The notes under the pieces are model-generated. The model saw only the letters and a program-made list of their open reading frames with translations, searched no databases and was not told the origin of the DNA. From contig DATHDS010000025.1 in the NCBI GenBank assembly GCA_035318925.1, positions 31,082-95,081 on the forward strand: 64,000 nucleotides of DNA, read 5' to 3'. The first letter of the stretch is position 1. Each line of letters starts with the position of its first letter. Below are positions 45,265 to 53,762 of the stretch, in pieces. The stretch comes from VAXT01 sp035318925 (GTDB lineage Bacteria > Actinomycetota > Thermoleophilia > Gaiellales > Gaiellaceae). The position numbers and the translations under genes are program-made.

Positions 45265-47963
45265 CGACCTATGCGCGGCTGGCCGCCGTCGGCCTCGTCC
45301 GTGCTCCGGGCCGGACACTGACCCGCGTCCTGGTTCTCGCCGCCGCGGTCGGGCTGCTCGGAGCCATGCTCCTCTTCATCGGCCACTCGTTGCGAACGAT
45401 GACGGCGAGCGCGGTCCGCAGCGTCCCGCTCGACTGGCAGGGGCCGGTCGCCTCGCACGGTGCCGCCGTGAGGGTCGCGCGAGGCGTTGCGAGGGAGCCG
45501 GGGATCCTCCAGGCTTCGCCGACTGCGACGGCTTCATTCGCCGGCGCCGAGCACCGCGCGCCGATCGGCCGGATCCACGCCGGCGCCGGCGCGATCCTTG
45601 CCGTTCCGCCCGACTACCTCACGCACATCGAAACCTTCCGTTTCCTGCAGGGCTCGCTGAAGCCGGGCGAGATCGTGCTCGACCAGCAACTCGCGGCCAC
45701 CCTGCAAGGGCACATCGGCGACCAAGTCCTGCTCTCTGTTCGGAGGGGCGCCAAGCCGCTGCCGTTCAAGGTCAGCGGCGTCGCGATCGTGACCGCGCCC
45801 GACGTCCTCTTCCAGCCGCTGAACCCGCAGCTCGGCCCGGCACCGGCACAGCCCCCGGCGAACATCGTCGTCATGCCGCTGGAGACCTTTGCGAGCCGAG
45901 TCTCACCCGACCTGCGTTCGATCGCCGCGGCTTCGCCCGGTGGCTCAACAGTTCCAGGCGCGCAGACCGGAGTCCAGTGGCAGGTCCAGGCTCAGGTCGA
46001 CCCCTCGACCCTATCCGGCGGTCCCAGTCACGCGCACGCCCTCTCCACGCGCGCGAAGAACCGGATCGAGCGGTCGCTGCCGGGCCAGGTGCAGTTTGTC
46101 GACAATCTGTCGGACAACCTGAACACGGCCGCCGGAGACGCGCTCTACGCCCAGACGCTCTACATCATGCTCGCGGTCCCCGGCGCGCTGATCGCGCTCG
46201 GCCTCGCGTATCTCGCCGCCCTCGGCACGGTCGAGCGCGACCGTCGCGAGCTCGCGCTGCTGAGAGCCAGAGGCGCGTCCAGGCGCGACTTGTTCATGCT
46301 CGCCTCGATCGAAAGCGCGCTGATCGGCACCGTCGCCGGGCTCCTGGGCGCAGCGGCTGCCTTCCTCGCGGTTCGCCTGCTCGTTCAAGGTGGCGTCGGA
46401 CTGACGATGGGACGAGCGCTCTTCGCCATCGGAGTCTGCGTCGCGCTTGCTTTCGCCGGCGCGGTCGCCGCACGCATCGGCGCGAGCGTCGCGGTGTTCC
46501 GCGGCACCGTCAGTGAGGGCAGGCGCAGCGCACAAAGGGAAGGGAAGCCGCTCTGGCAGCGTCTCTACCTCGATCTGCTCGCGCTCACGGTCAGCGGCCT
46601 CGTCTACTACCTGACGGCACGCACGGGATTCTCCGCGGTCGTCAATCCCGACTCGAATCCCACGCTGTCCCTCTCGGTGTACATGTTCCTGGCGCCCGCC
46701 TTCCTCTGGCTCGGCGCGACGCTTCTCCTCGTGCGCCTGCGCGGCGGCGCGCTCGCCTGGCTCGTCAGACGGACGGCCGGCGAGCGGGCCACGACCCGAA
46801 GCGGATTCCTGCTCGCGAGCGCCGGCCGTCGCGGTCCCGCAATCAACCGGGGCCTCGTCGTTGTCGGGCTCCTGCTCGCCTTCGGCGTCAATCTCGGCGT
46901 CTTCACGGCCACGTACAACCAGCAGGCGCGTGTCGACGCTCAGTTGACCCTCGGTGCCGACGTCGTCGTCACCGCACCGCCGGGCGTGACCGCACGCAAG
47001 GGCCTCGAGCGGAAGATCGCGCATCTTCCCGGAGTGGCTGGGACATCGGCGCTCGACCACTCGTACGCCTACGTCGGCCCGGACCTCCAGGACACGTACG
47101 GCGTCGACGCGTCGAAACTGACCAGCGGGACAGCTCTTCGCAACTCCTACTTCCTCGGCGGAAGCGCCGGCGAGCTGATGGGCCGGCTGCGCACGACTCC
47201 CGACGGCATCCTCGTCTCGAAGGAGACGATCACCGACTACTCGCTCCGTCCAGGTGATCTGGTCAAGCTGCGGGTACTCGACCGAAAGGCGGGCTCCTTT
47301 CGTGTCGTGCCGTTCCACGTGGTCGGCGTCGTCCAGGAGTTTCCGTCGGCGCCCAAAGACTCGTTCATGGTCACGAACCTCGCGTACCTCGAGCACGTCA
47401 CGCACGATCCCGGCCCCAACGTCGTGTTCATCAAGACGAGCGGCGACCCGACCGCGGTCTCGAGGCGAGTGGCCGCCGCGACTAGGGCCGACGGCGGGAT
47501 CGTCAAGAACATCCGGCAGCAGACCATGCAGACCGTCAGCTCGATCACAACAGTCGACTTGACCGGGATCAGCCGCATCGAAGAGGCATTTGCGCTTGTA
47601 CTGGCCGCGGCGGCCATGGCACTCTTCGTCTCGGTCGGCTTCGCCGAGCGCAGGCACGAGCTCGCGACGATGGCAGCGATCGGAGCGTCTCTGCGCGAGG
47701 TTGCGGCTTTCCTCTGGAGCGAGGCGGCGCTGGTGCTTGCCGCGGGCCTTGCCCTCGCCGCAATGCTCGGCTGGCTGCTCAGCGAGATGCTCGTCGCGAT
47801 GCTGCAGCATGTCTTCGACCCCCCGCCTGACCACCTTGCGGTGCCGTGGAGCTTCCTCGGCGGCCTTGCGGGTGCGGCGCTTGCCGGAACGACCATCGCC
47901 GCCGTGGTCGCTGCGCGAGCGGTGAGGAGCATGCCCCTCGGAGCCATACTGAGAGAAGAGTGA
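45261..47963 (+). CDS. FtsX-like ABC permease
   Basis: The protein has 900 residues. One N-terminal helix (VLVLAAAVGLLGAMLLFIGH) is followed by a large extracytoplasmic domain. A central helix group follows, including ALIALGLAYLAALG and the conserved ERDRRELALLRARGASRRDL cytoplasmic loop, then a second extracytoplasmic domain and a C-terminal helix group with ERRHELATMAAIGASLREV. This duplicated FtsX layout is usual in large actinobacterial exporters or mechanotransducing complexes. It should use both upstream ATPases. The substrate is unknown; a role in antimicrobial resistance or envelope sensing would fit the downstream two-component pair. Confidence 0.9.
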   Translation: MTTYARLAAVGLVRAPGRTLTRVLVLAAAVGLLGAMLLFIGHSLRTMTASAVRSVPLDWQGPVASHGAAVRVARGVAREPGILQASPTATASFAGAEHRAPIGRIHAGAGAILAVPPDYLTHIETFRFLQGSLKPGEIVLDQQLAATLQGHIGDQVLLSVRRGAKPLPFKVSGVAIVTAPDVLFQPLNPQLGPAPAQPPANIVVMPLETFASRVSPDLRSIAAASPGGSTVPGAQTGVQWQVQAQVDPSTLSGGPSHAHALSTRAKNRIERSLPGQVQFVDNLSDNLNTAAGDALYAQTLYIMLAVPGALIALGLAYLAALGTVERDRRELALLRARGASRRDLFMLASIESALIGTVAGLLGAAAAFLAVRLLVQGGVGLTMGRALFAIGVCVALAFAGAVAARIGASVAVFRGTVSEGRRSAQREGKPLWQRLYLDLLALTVSGLVYYLTARTGFSAVVNPDSNPTLSLSVYMFLAPAFLWLGATLLLVRLRGGALAWLVRRTAGERATTRSGFLLASAGRRGPAINRGLVVVGLLLAFGVNLGVFTATYNQQARVDAQLTLGADVVVTAPPGVTARKGLERKIAHLPGVAGTSALDHSYAYVGPDLQDTYGVDASKLTSGTALRNSYFLGGSAGELMGRLRTTPDGILVSKETITDYSLRPGDLVKLRVLDRKAGSFRVVPFHVVGVVQEFPSAPKDSFMVTNLAYLEHVTHDPGPNVVFIKTSGDPTAVSRRVAAATRADGGIVKNIRQQTMQTVSSITTVDLTGISRIEEAFALVLAAAAMALFVSVGFAERRHELATMAAIGASLREVAAFLWSEAALVLAAGLALAAMLGWLLSEMLVAMLQHVFDPPPDHLAVPWSFLGGLAGAALAGTTIAAVVAARAVRSMPLGAILREE

Positions 47964-48628
47964 TCGAGCCCAAGGTCCTGATCGCCGAGGACGACCATGA
48001 GCTGCGGGGAGTCCTCATCCGAGGTCTGCGCGAGGAGGGATTCCACGCCGAGGGCGTGCCCTCGGGGTCCGAGCTGCTGCGCCGCGGCACGACAAGCGTC
48101 CCGGACGTGTTCGTCGTGGACGTCGGGCTTCCAGACGCCGATGGGCGCGACGTCTGCCAGGCACTCCGCACGAGAGGAATCGAAGCGCCGGTCATGTTCC
48201 TCACCGCGCGGGACGCACTTCCGGACCGCATCGCCGGGTTCACCGCCGGCGGGGACGATTATCTGACGAAGCCGTTCGCCTTCGGCGAGCTCGTCGCCCG
48301 CCTCCATGCCCTCGTTCGCCGCGGCGGAGCAGATCTCACGGTCGAGGCCGGTGCCCTCCGGCTCGATCCGACTTCGCACCGCGCCTCGGCCGGCGGCAAG
48401 AGCGTTCCGCTCACACCGACCGAGTTCAGGCTCCTGGCGCAACTCGCTGCGCACCCGGGAGAGGCCGTCCGCCGCAAGCAACTGGTCGACGCTGCCTGGC
48501 CACACGGTGCGATCGTCCGTGAGAACACGCTGGACGTCTACGTCGCGCGCCTCCGCCGCAAGCTCCGAGCGCTACCTGGTGCCCCGGTGATCAGGACGGT
48601 GCACGGCGTCGGCTATGCGATCGAATGA
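47960..48628 (+). CDS. OmpR-family response regulator of the exporter operon
   Basis: The protein has 222 residues. The GTG start overlaps the permease stop (GTGA). The receiver has AEDDHE, phospho-acceptor VVDVGLPD, LTAR and LTKPF; the winged helix has LTPTEFRLL and VHGVGYAIE. It is coupled to the kinase gene that follows. PhoB-like boxes upstream of the operon and of the secreted-protein gene are its likely targets. Confidence 0.94.
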   Translation: MIEPKVLIAEDDHELRGVLIRGLREEGFHAEGVPSGSELLRRGTTSVPDVFVVDVGLPDADGRDVCQALRTRGIEAPVMFLTARDALPDRIAGFTAGGDDYLTKPFAFGELVARLHALVRRGGADLTVEAGALRLDPTSHRASAGGKSVPLTPTEFRLLAQLAAHPGEAVRRKQLVDAAWPHGAIVRENTLDVYVARLRRKLRALPGAPVIRTVHGVGYAIE

Positions 48629-49977
48629 GCAAACGCTTCCTCCCCCACGGAATTCGTAGCCGGCTCCTGCTTGCGGTCGTGCTCTCGGTCGGCGTCGCCC
48701 TCGTTGTCACGATCACCGCGTTCAATCTCATCCTCGGCCGGAACCTCTCGCACGAGGCTGACGCTGTCGTCAAAGCGAGGGCGCGAGCGCAGGTGGCAGC
48801 GCTGCAAGTTGAGAACGGCCGGCTTGTCGAAACCGAGGCGCCGGAGGACACATCCGCAAGCTCTCTCGTCTGGATCTATGGAGCAAGCGGCCACGCCCTG
48901 GAGGCACCGCGAGTGGGAGCGAACCTCAATCGGCAGGCGCGCCTGCTTTCGGGCAGTCGCGAACGACTACTCGACTCGCGAGACGGTGACGTCCGGCTGT
49001 TCGTCCTCCCCGTGCTCGATGGCAACCGACGCGTGGGGACAGTGATCACAGGCGTCTCGCTCGAGCCGTACAGCGAAACCAGGAGCTCGGCGCTGGTGGC
49101 CTCGCTCGGGCTGGGCGCCGCATTGCTCCTCATCGTCGTCCTCGCGGCACGCTGGGCTCTCTCCTCCGCGCTGCGGCCTGTCTCCCAGATGACCGCCGAG
49201 GCCGCAGCCTGGAGCGATCGGGACCTCGACCGGCGCTTTCGGCTGGGCGACCCGCACGACGAGCTCACCCAGCTGGCTGCGACGCTCGACGGGCTCTTGG
49301 ATCGCCTGGCCGCGAGCATGCGGCGAGAGCAGCGCTTCTCGGCGGAGATCTCCCACGAGCTCCGGACGCCGCTGGCGCGAATCTCGGCAGAGGCGGACCT
49401 CGCGCTCCGCCGCGACCGCGACAGCCACGAATACCGCGCGACGCTCCAGGCGATCCGCCGAGACGCCGAGCAACTCTCGCGCGCGCTCGAGACCCTCGTC
49501 GCCGCCGCACGGCAGGAGAGCGGCCCGCCGCGGGGGACCGCTGATGCTGCTGCGGCCGCGGAAGCTGTAATCGAAGCGTGCACTGCGCAAGCGGGCGAGC
49601 GGAGCGTTGACGTCATCCTCGAGCGGCCGCAGACGCCGATACGCGTCGGCGTCGACCCGGACGTCGCGGAGCGAATCCTCCAGCCCCTGGTCGAGAACGC
49701 ATGCCGCTACGGCCACGGGCGGGTGCAGATCTCGATCGACCGCAACACGGACAATGTGACCTATACGGTCAAGGACGACGGACCGGGAATCGCAGGGCGA
49801 GAGCGCGACCTCATCTTCGAGCCTGGTGTGCGTGGAAGCGCAGCGGCGGACAACGGCGATGGAGCCGGGCTCGGCCTCGCGCTGGCCCGTCGCCTTGCGC
49901 GTGCGGCAGGGGGCGATGTCGACGCGGAGCCGAGCCCTTCAGGCGGGATCGTTCGAGCGAGCCTCCCGATCGGCTAG
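48625..49977 (+). CDS. Sensor histidine kinase of the exporter operon
   Basis: The protein has 450 residues. It has a TM helix near residue 15-35, an extracytoplasmic region of about 125 residues, a second TM (LGAALLLIVVLAARWAL), and a HAMP domain through EAAAWSDRDLDRRF. HisKA (FSAEISHELRTPL) and HATPase_c (LVENACRYG; KDDGPGI; GAGLGLALARRL) follow. The ATG overlaps the regulator stop by 4 nt. A kinase and regulator in one operon with an ATPase pair, permease and lipoprotein suggests the kinase senses the state or substrate of the transporter. Confidence 0.94.
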   Translation: MSKRFLPHGIRSRLLLAVVLSVGVALVVTITAFNLILGRNLSHEADAVVKARARAQVAALQVENGRLVETEAPEDTSASSLVWIYGASGHALEAPRVGANLNRQARLLSGSRERLLDSRDGDVRLFVLPVLDGNRRVGTVITGVSLEPYSETRSSALVASLGLGAALLLIVVLAARWALSSALRPVSQMTAEAAAWSDRDLDRRFRLGDPHDELTQLAATLDGLLDRLAASMRREQRFSAEISHELRTPLARISAEADLALRRDRDSHEYRATLQAIRRDAEQLSRALETLVAAARQESGPPRGTADAAAAAEAVIEACTAQAGERSVDVILERPQTPIRVGVDPDVAERILQPLVENACRYGHGRVQISIDRNTDNVTYTVKDDGPGIAGRERDLIFEPGVRGSAAADNGDGAGLGLALARRLARAAGGDVDAEPSPSGGIVRASLPIG

Positions 49978-50037
49978 CGACGAGGCCGCGTCGACGCTTC
50001 GGGCAAAAGGCTCGACAGCTTCCCCGTCGACGAACGC

Positions 50038-50063
50038 GAAAGGCCCCGTCTCCGGGGCCTTTC
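50038..50063. terminator. Strong hairpin terminator
   Basis: Perfect 11-bp arms (GAAAGGCCCCG and CGGGGCCTTTC) with a TCTC loop lie 61 nt past the kinase stop and 4 nt from the 3' end of the tRNA fragment. The A-run and T-run at the stem base let it work in both directions: it would end the exporter operon and, on the minus strand, a tRNA transcript. Confidence 0.75.
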
Positions 50064-50066
50064 CAG

Positions 50067-50108
50067 TAGCGGGGGCAGGATTTGAACCTGCGACCTCCGG
50101 GTTATGAG
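50067..50108 (-). other. 3' half of tRNA-Met(CAT): probable attachment site
   Basis: On the minus strand the sequence runs from the anticodon loop (CTCATAA) through the 3' anticodon strand, variable loop, a perfect T-arm (GCAGG-TTCAAAT-CCTGC) and the 3' acceptor strand CCCCGCT with discriminator A. Upstream of the loop the expected 5' partner strand, D-arm and 5' acceptor (AGCGGGG) are absent. A break exactly at the anticodon loop, with the 3' half kept next to a terminator, is the hallmark of a tyrosine-recombinase attachment site. No intact copy and no integrase gene was seen in the window. Confidence 0.75.
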
Positions 50109-50182
50109 ACGTCTGTTGCTAGGTCAGACAACGGATCCTCCGGCCTACCGCCTCGGCTCAAGTCGCCTGAGGTTGGCTCAGA

Positions 50183-51688
50183 TCAGCTCAGGCGGGCAAA
50201 AGTTGAGCCAAAAGTTTCGCCGTGGGCAACGGCGATCAAGGACTCAGCATGTTGCCGACGGAGAGCAGGGCGCCCACGAAACTGAGCACGATTCGCGTAT
50301 CTCGCGCAAGGTACCGACGCGAGATCCACCCGCTCAGAAGTGCAAGAGCACCGAGCACGATCAGCGCCTCCTTCTCGTTCACCGTTCTCACCTCCTACGG
50401 GTTCTCCGGGGGGCCGGGGGAGAACCCAACTCGTCAGCTTCCTTCGCCGCCTCAGAGCCGGCACGAAGTAGTAGCCACCGACGACCACCTGCTGGTCGAA
50501 GTGTTCGAGCAAACGGTCCTTCCCAGGCGAGGGCTGCCCTGGTACCGGACTGAAGTCGGGGTTGTCCATCCAGGCTCGGAAGATGAATTCGAACTGTGTG
50601 GAGATCGTTCGAGCGAAACAGATGAAGACGAGCCCTCGCCGCATTCCGCCGGCGGTCCTCTCGATCAGTGGATAGCCGCGCCGGAAGATTCGCCGCGGGA
50701 GATCCTCGGGACGACGCGGGTTCACCTTCCGCACGTGTGAGTTGAGCGGCACCGTCAGATTGGACTGGTCCAGTTCGAAGGCGGGTGGCTCATCAACTCG
50801 AACAGCATCGTCGGCCAGATCGAGGCTCGCTCCGGAGACCTTGAACCGGCCGATGGTCTTCTCTTGATCGTCGTACGAGCTCGTGTCCCAGCTCTTGATC
50901 TCGTTGACGCTCGCTCGCACGACCGCGTACGTCCCCTCTCGAGTCCACTCCGGCTCGGAGGTCGGCCGGTCGCGAAGACCCGGGGGCGGAAACGTTGCTC
51001 CGCCGTAGGTTCCCTGGCTGGGTGGAGGAAGCGGTGGATACTCGGCGACCCTCGCCGGATCGACGAAGACGAGCGCGCGGTCGGCTGGGTCGGCATAGGG
51101 GCGCAGGTTCGACGTTCCGTCGAGGAAGCCAATCAAGGCCCGTGCCTCGAGCCGACGCTTCCTGTTCAGGTCCTCGGCATGGGCTGTGTAACGCGATTCG
51201 CCCGTCTGGGTCCAGAGGATCGCGAACTCCACTCCAAGCTCCTCTTCGATGCGGCGAACGACGTGTTCGTTCATGTAGGGATCCTCGGAGCGGATCTGGA
51301 GTAGGAGGTCGCCCGACTCGTGCAGCTCTGGCGCGCCCCCGATCAGGTCCCACATCGTCTGCGGCGAGGGCGGCAGGTCCTGCGGGCGCTCGGCACCGAC
51401 GATGCCGAGCGCGTCGAAGCCGAGATTTGACACGCCAAGCGTCACCGACAACCGACGAAGTGGGTATTTGTCATCGAAGCCGAGTTCTCCCGTTTCGGGT
51501 GGCGGCTGGTCCTTGGGAGCCCCCGTCATCTCGTCGAGGTTACGGTCGAGGTCGCGCTGAACGAGGGCGGCCAAGGTGTCGAGCGCCTGCCAGCTCGCCG
51601 CCGGGGTTCGGTCGCCTGCGAAGTTGAGCGCCACGAGGAGGAGATGCGAGGGCGGGCGCTCGAGGATTCCTTTCTGTGGAAACGGCAT
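50183..51688 (-). CDS. Dyp-type peroxidase
   Basis: The ATG at 51688 gives a start MPFPQKGILERPPSH. The Dyp hallmark GFLDGTSN is present, and the fold runs to HFDQQVVVGGYYFVP, where family members normally end. In this frame translation then continues through Arg/Pro-rich sequence to 50183, covering the 48-residue gene. One missing base near 50460 would instead give a short acidic tail ending at TGA 50388, six bases before the start of the small gene, a much more natural layout. Dyp enzymes are haem peroxidases. No encapsulin gene is adjacent. Confidence 0.85.
   Translation of the reverse strand: MPFPQKGILERPPSHLLLVALNFAGDRTPAASWQALDTLAALVQRDLDRNLDEMTGAPKDQPPPETGELGFDDKYPLRRLSVTLGVSNLGFDALGIVGAERPQDLPPSPQTMWDLIGGAPELHESGDLLLQIRSEDPYMNEHVVRRIEEELGVEFAILWTQTGESRYTAHAEDLNRKRRLEARALIGFLDGTSNLRPYADPADRALVFVDPARVAEYPPLPPPSQGTYGGATFPPPGLRDRPTSEPEWTREGTYAVVRASVNEIKSWDTSSYDDQEKTIGRFKVSGASLDLADDAVRVDEPPAFELDQSNLTVPLNSHVRKVNPRRPEDLPRRIFRRGYPLIERTAGGMRRGLVFICFARTISTQFEFIFRAWMDNPDFSPVPGQPSPGKDRLLEHFDQQVVVGGYYFVPALRRRRKLTSWVLPRPPGEPVGGENGEREGGADRARCSCTSERVDLASVPCARYANRAQFRGRPALRRQHAESLIAVAHGETFGSTFARLS
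50236..50382 (-). CDS. 48-residue membrane protein
   Basis: A GTG at 50382 stands 8 nt after a perfect AGGAGG, a very strong start signal. The peptide begins MNEKEALIVLGALALL, has one helix that can span the membrane, a basic turn (SRRYLARDTR) and a second hydrophobic segment (IVLSFVGALLSVG), ending at a TGA at 50236. It would be a two-helix small membrane protein. It follows the Dyp peroxidase gene on the same strand. I recognise no family. Confidence 0.6.
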   Translation of the reverse strand: MNEKEALIVLGALALLSGWISRRYLARDTRIVLSFVGALLSVGNMLSP

Positions 51689-51699
51689 CTCGTACCCTT

Positions 51700-51890
51700 T
51701 CAGTGTTGGCGGTCGATCGGCGGTGCCGGATCGTTGCCATAGCTGTCCTTGTCGCAGATCCGGCCTTGGCGATCGTGGATCACGACCTCCGAGCGCTGGT
51801 TCTGAGCGATCTCGCGTGCCGCGTCGATCGCCTCCTTCTGGGTGCCGTGGTGCGAGGTGTCCCGGCTGTTGCCCTCTCCACGGACGCCCC
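51700..51890 (-). pseudogene. DUF2188 protein, N-terminally truncated
   Basis: The frame gives GNSRDTSHHGTQKEAIDAAR, then EVVIHDRQGRICDKDSYGND, a clear match to the DUF2188 family. About a dozen N-terminal residues are missing, there is no start codon after the preceding in-frame stop, and upstream sequence belongs to an RHS fragment. The stop is 11 nt before the Dyp peroxidase start. It is probably a cut gene left by a rearrangement. Confidence 0.65.
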
Positions 51891-51902
51891 ACCCATCCGG
51901 TC

Positions 51903-52049
51903 GTTGTTAGCCGAACCTCCCTCGACCGGATCGACGGCGAGGAAGCGGCCCAGCTTCGGGTCGTAAGGACGGGCACCCATCTCGATCAGATCCGTCGCCG
52001 TATCGAGTTTCTTGTCCCAACGTCCGGTGAAGCGCTCGAGGGCTTGGTT
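51903..52049 (-). pseudogene. RHS-repeat core fragment
   Basis: About 49 residues match the RHS-associated core: RFTGRWDKKLDTATDLIEMG, then ARPYDPKLGRFLAVDPVEGG. Both the upstream repeats and the downstream toxin tip are absent, so only a scrap of a large RHS gene remains. Between it and the ABC gene (52050-52259) I see only a possible short fragment (PIKRVKQRHDEEL, near 52130-52175), and no complete gene. Confidence 0.7.
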
Positions 52050-52259
52050 AGCAGGCTGCGTCTGTCCTTCCTGGCGTCGCCGCCTGCGTCCCTGGCTTTC
52101 GCGGCGGCTACGTGTTGCGCCGCGAGTCAAGCGCCGAGGTCGAGTTCCTCGTCATGACGCTGTTTGACTCGCTTGATCGGCCCGCGGGACGGATACATCC
52201 TGTCCGGACACTGGATAACCCAGATGGTCGCAGGCGGACCGCCGATTGATAGGGCTTTC

Positions 52260-53762
52260 TCAGGGGTGAGAGTCGGTGCGGGCGCCGACGCCCAGTTCGA
52301 CGATCTCGCTGGCAAGCTCGACCAGTAGGGGATCGTGCGTGGCACATACCACGGCGGTGCCGCGTTCGCGCGTGAGGCGGGCCAGCAGCGAGCAGGTCGA
52401 GCTCGCATTCGCCTCGTCGAGACGAGCGGTCGGCTCGTCGAGCAGAAGGATGTCGACGTCAGCGGCGAGCGCGCGCGCGATCGCGACGCGCTGGCGCTCG
52501 CCGGCGGAGAGTCGCATGACCGGATGTCGCAGACTCTCCTCGATCCCAACGGCATCGAGCGCCTCCCTTGCGCCGTCAGCTGAGGCGCCGCGGAGGGCCA
52601 GGCCGAGCTCGACGTTCTCGAGCGCAGAGAGATATGGGACGAGCCCGGGCTCCTGTGTGACCAACGCGATGCGGCGGCGACGTAGGTCGGCGAGCTGCGA
52701 ACGATTCAGGTCGCCGAGCTCCCGGCCGCCGACCTTGACGACACCGCTCGAGGGCCGCTCGAGGCCGGCGAGAAGATGGAGGAGCGTCGTCTTGCCGCTG
52801 CCCGAACGGCCGACGATCGCGGCAATCCGGCCCGGGACGAAGGCCGTGGTGACCTCCTCGAGCACGGTCCGCGAGCCGTAGCGTTTGCCGATGTCGATGA
52901 GCTCTGCGACGGCGGGCGCATCCGGGGCAGCCACGGGAACGGCGTCCCTGGAGGGGTCGTCGGGCGGCTCAGCGAGTCGCTCGGCGACCTCCGCCGGAGT
53001 CACCGTGCTGTCTAGGGGCGCGCCCGGCAGGCGGATCCAACCGCGCGTGGCAACGAGCGTCCGGCCGCCTCCGCCTCGCGCCTCTTCGACGATCCTCCCG
53101 TCGCGGATCCAAACCTGACGGTCGGCCACCGCGGCCGCGCCCGGATCGTGGCTGACGATCAGCGCCGAGCCGCCGCGCTCGCGCACGAGCTCGCTCAGCA
53201 GGCGGTAGACCTCCTCGGCGGTCTCTTGGTCAAGCTCCCCCGCCGGCTCGTCGGCAAGCAACAGCCGTGGCCGGTGGGCGAGCGAGGCGCAGACCGCGAC
53301 GCGCTGCTGTTCGCCCCCGGAAAGCTCGGCCGGGCGGGCATCGCCGCGACCTTGAAGGCCGACACGGTCCATGAGCTCGTCCGCGGCCCGCCGACTCGAG
53401 GCGGCGTCGCGGCCGAGCAGTCGCAGCTGGAGCGTGACGGTCTGACGGCACGTCAGGTCAGGTGAGAGGGAGCGCGCGTAATGCTGGTCGAGCAGGCCGA
53501 CCCGCTCGGCGCGAAAGGCGGAAAGTGCCCGGCCGCTTGCCCGACCGAGGTCGGTCCCGAGCACGGTTGCGCTCCCGGCGCTGAGCCACTCGAGCCCTCC
53601 GACAGCGCGCAGGAGCGTGGTCTTCCCCGAGCCGCTCGGGCCAAGGGCGACGACGATCTCACCTTCCTCGACTGCCAGCGTCAGGCCCTGAAGCGCGGGT
53701 GTGCCACCGGCCGATGACGGGAAGATCCGGAAGGCGTCGCGGACGTCAACGGCCCGACTCAT
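52260..53762 (-). CDS. Fused dual ABC ATPase of a FtsX-type exporter
   Basis: The protein has 500 residues with two full nucleotide-binding domains in tandem. Domain 1 (about 1-235) has GPSGSGKTT, LSGGEQQR and LLLADEPAGELD. Domain 2 (about 285-495) has GRSGSGKTT, LSAGERQR and LLLDEPTARLD. A 50-residue linker joins them. The start overlaps the stop of the permease gene by 4 nt. It is the fused counterpart of the two separate ATPases at 43.9-45.3 kb. Confidence 0.93.
   Translation of the reverse strand: MSRAVDVRDAFRIFPSSAGGTPALQGLTLAVEEGEIVVALGPSGSGKTTLLRAVGGLEWLSAGSATVLGTDLGRASGRALSAFRAERVGLLDQHYARSLSPDLTCRQTVTLQLRLLGRDAASSRRAADELMDRVGLQGRGDARPAELSGGEQQRVAVCASLAHRPRLLLADEPAGELDQETAEEVYRLLSELVRERGGSALIVSHDPGAAAVADRQVWIRDGRIVEEARGGGGRTLVATRGWIRLPGAPLDSTVTPAEVAERLAEPPDDPSRDAVPVAAPDAPAVAELIDIGKRYGSRTVLEEVTTAFVPGRIAAIVGRSGSGKTTLLHLLAGLERPSSGVVKVGGRELGDLNRSQLADLRRRRIALVTQEPGLVPYLSALENVELGLALRGASADGAREALDAVGIEESLRHPVMRLSAGERQRVAIARALAADVDILLLDEPTARLDEANASSTCSLLARLTRERGTAVVCATHDPLLVELASEIVELGVGARTDSHP

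Noticed and set aside
46011..47834. 607-codon minus-strand frame opposite the FtsX permease
   Set aside because: It is an antisense shadow; the plus-strand permease is coupled to its neighbours and has clear membrane segments.
49826..50107. Plus-strand frame ending GAGFEPATSGL
   Set aside because: The ending is the translation of the tRNA 3' half read on the opposite strand, a known source of false short proteins.
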